Source: Chelonobacter sp050613185 (GTDB lineage: Bacteria > Pseudomonadota > Gammaproteobacteria > Enterobacterales > Pasteurellaceae). From it: a DNA stretch of 64,000 nucleotides. Shown piece by piece: positions 63,872 through 64,000 of the stretch (position 1 is its first letter; the number at the start of each line of letters is the position of its first letter). The position numbers and the translations under genes are program-made. The notes below the pieces were generated by a model. That model saw only the letters and a program-made list of their open reading frames with translations. It did no database searches and was not told the DNA's origin. The stretch is taken from NCBI RefSeq assembly GCF_050613185.1, contig NZ_CP192511.1, positions 1,984,001 to 2,048,000 on the forward strand. The letters run 5' to 3'.

Positions 63872-64000
63872 ATGAAAAAATTTATCTGGATTCCGATTCT
63901 CTTCAGTGCCATGTTAAGCGGTTGCCAACTGGCGCCGCAAGGCTTGGATCGCGGTGATAACACCTTGATTAGCTATGCGCAATTGGCAACGGCGGATTTT
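63872..64000 (+). CDS. Slp/YeaY-family outer membrane lipoprotein, N-terminal part (cut by window edge)
   Basis: A frame starting at 63872 after the strong site AAGGAGCG encodes 43 residues before the window ends. It begins 'MKKFIWIPILFSAMLSGCQL', a lipoprotein signal peptide with the lipobox LSGC and cysteine at residue 18. The following 'LISYAQLATADF' fits the start of Slp/YeaY lipoproteins. In E. coli yeaY follows tsaB (yeaZ), which supports the call. The rest of the gene is outside the window. Confidence 0.8.
   Translation, partial: MKKFIWIPILFSAMLSGCQLAPQGLDRGDNTLISYAQLATADF

Overview
The window is chromosomal DNA from a member of the Pasteurellaceae. The main evidence is the uptake signal sequence AAGTGCGGT and its complement ACCGCACTT. 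I counted about 80 copies by eye in 64 kb, where chance would give about one or fewer. This is the Hin-type signal of Haemophilus, Aggregatibacter, Pasteurella and relatives. The 16S gene, gene order and protein sequences agree. Protein-coding regions look fairly GC-rich for the family. I do not name a species.

Layout. 0-7 kb: the end of trpR, then mtgA, an LTA-synthase-family membrane enzyme, topB, secG with tRNA-Leu(GAG), and hemL on the opposite strand. 7.2-18.1 kb: one long operon for enterobacterial common antigen (wecA-wzzE-wecB-wecC-wecD-wecE-wzxE-wecF-wzyE-wecG), without the rffG and rffH genes that sit inside it in E. coli. 18.1-24.9 kb: a promoter, tRNA-Arg/His/Pro, and a complete rRNA operon (16S, tRNA-Ile, tRNA-Ala, 23S, 5S). 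The 23S gene carries an intervening sequence encoding a small four-helix protein. 25-31.5 kb: nrdR, ribD, degS, a two-component system and an EptA-type phosphoethanolamine transferase, all in one direction.

31.5-41 kb: an AEC transporter, der, two identical tRNA-Asp genes, dnaQ, a toxin-antitoxin pair, rnhA, yafS, gloB, an AmpG-like transporter, galE and an NAD(P)-binding protein. The aspV-dnaQ-rnhA-yafS-gloB order matches E. coli, but here a toxin-antitoxin pair has been inserted directly upstream of dnaQ and appears fused to its transcription unit. 41.4-52.9 kb: a LysR regulator, a purine permease, tilS, a dispersed-looking repeat, pdxY, a second toxin-antitoxin pair, accA, dnaE and a Na+/H+ antiporter. 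53-64 kb: a YafD-like phosphodiesterase, a vapBC pair, cca, ygiM, a phosphate transporter with its PhoU-like partner, ygiF, radA, yoaA, tsaB and the start of a Slp-family lipoprotein gene.

Most genes are housekeeping or envelope genes in conserved order. The accessory content is small: three toxin-antitoxin loci, the 23S intervening sequence, one possible insertion-sequence end and a few repeat elements. I saw no CRISPR array, prophage or integrated plasmid. The clearest oddities are the dnaQ/toxin-antitoxin arrangement, the rRNA operon led by tRNA genes and carrying an intervening sequence, the duplicated hairpin element in its spacer, and the hairpin-shaped repeats at 45.2-45.4 and 56.54 kb.
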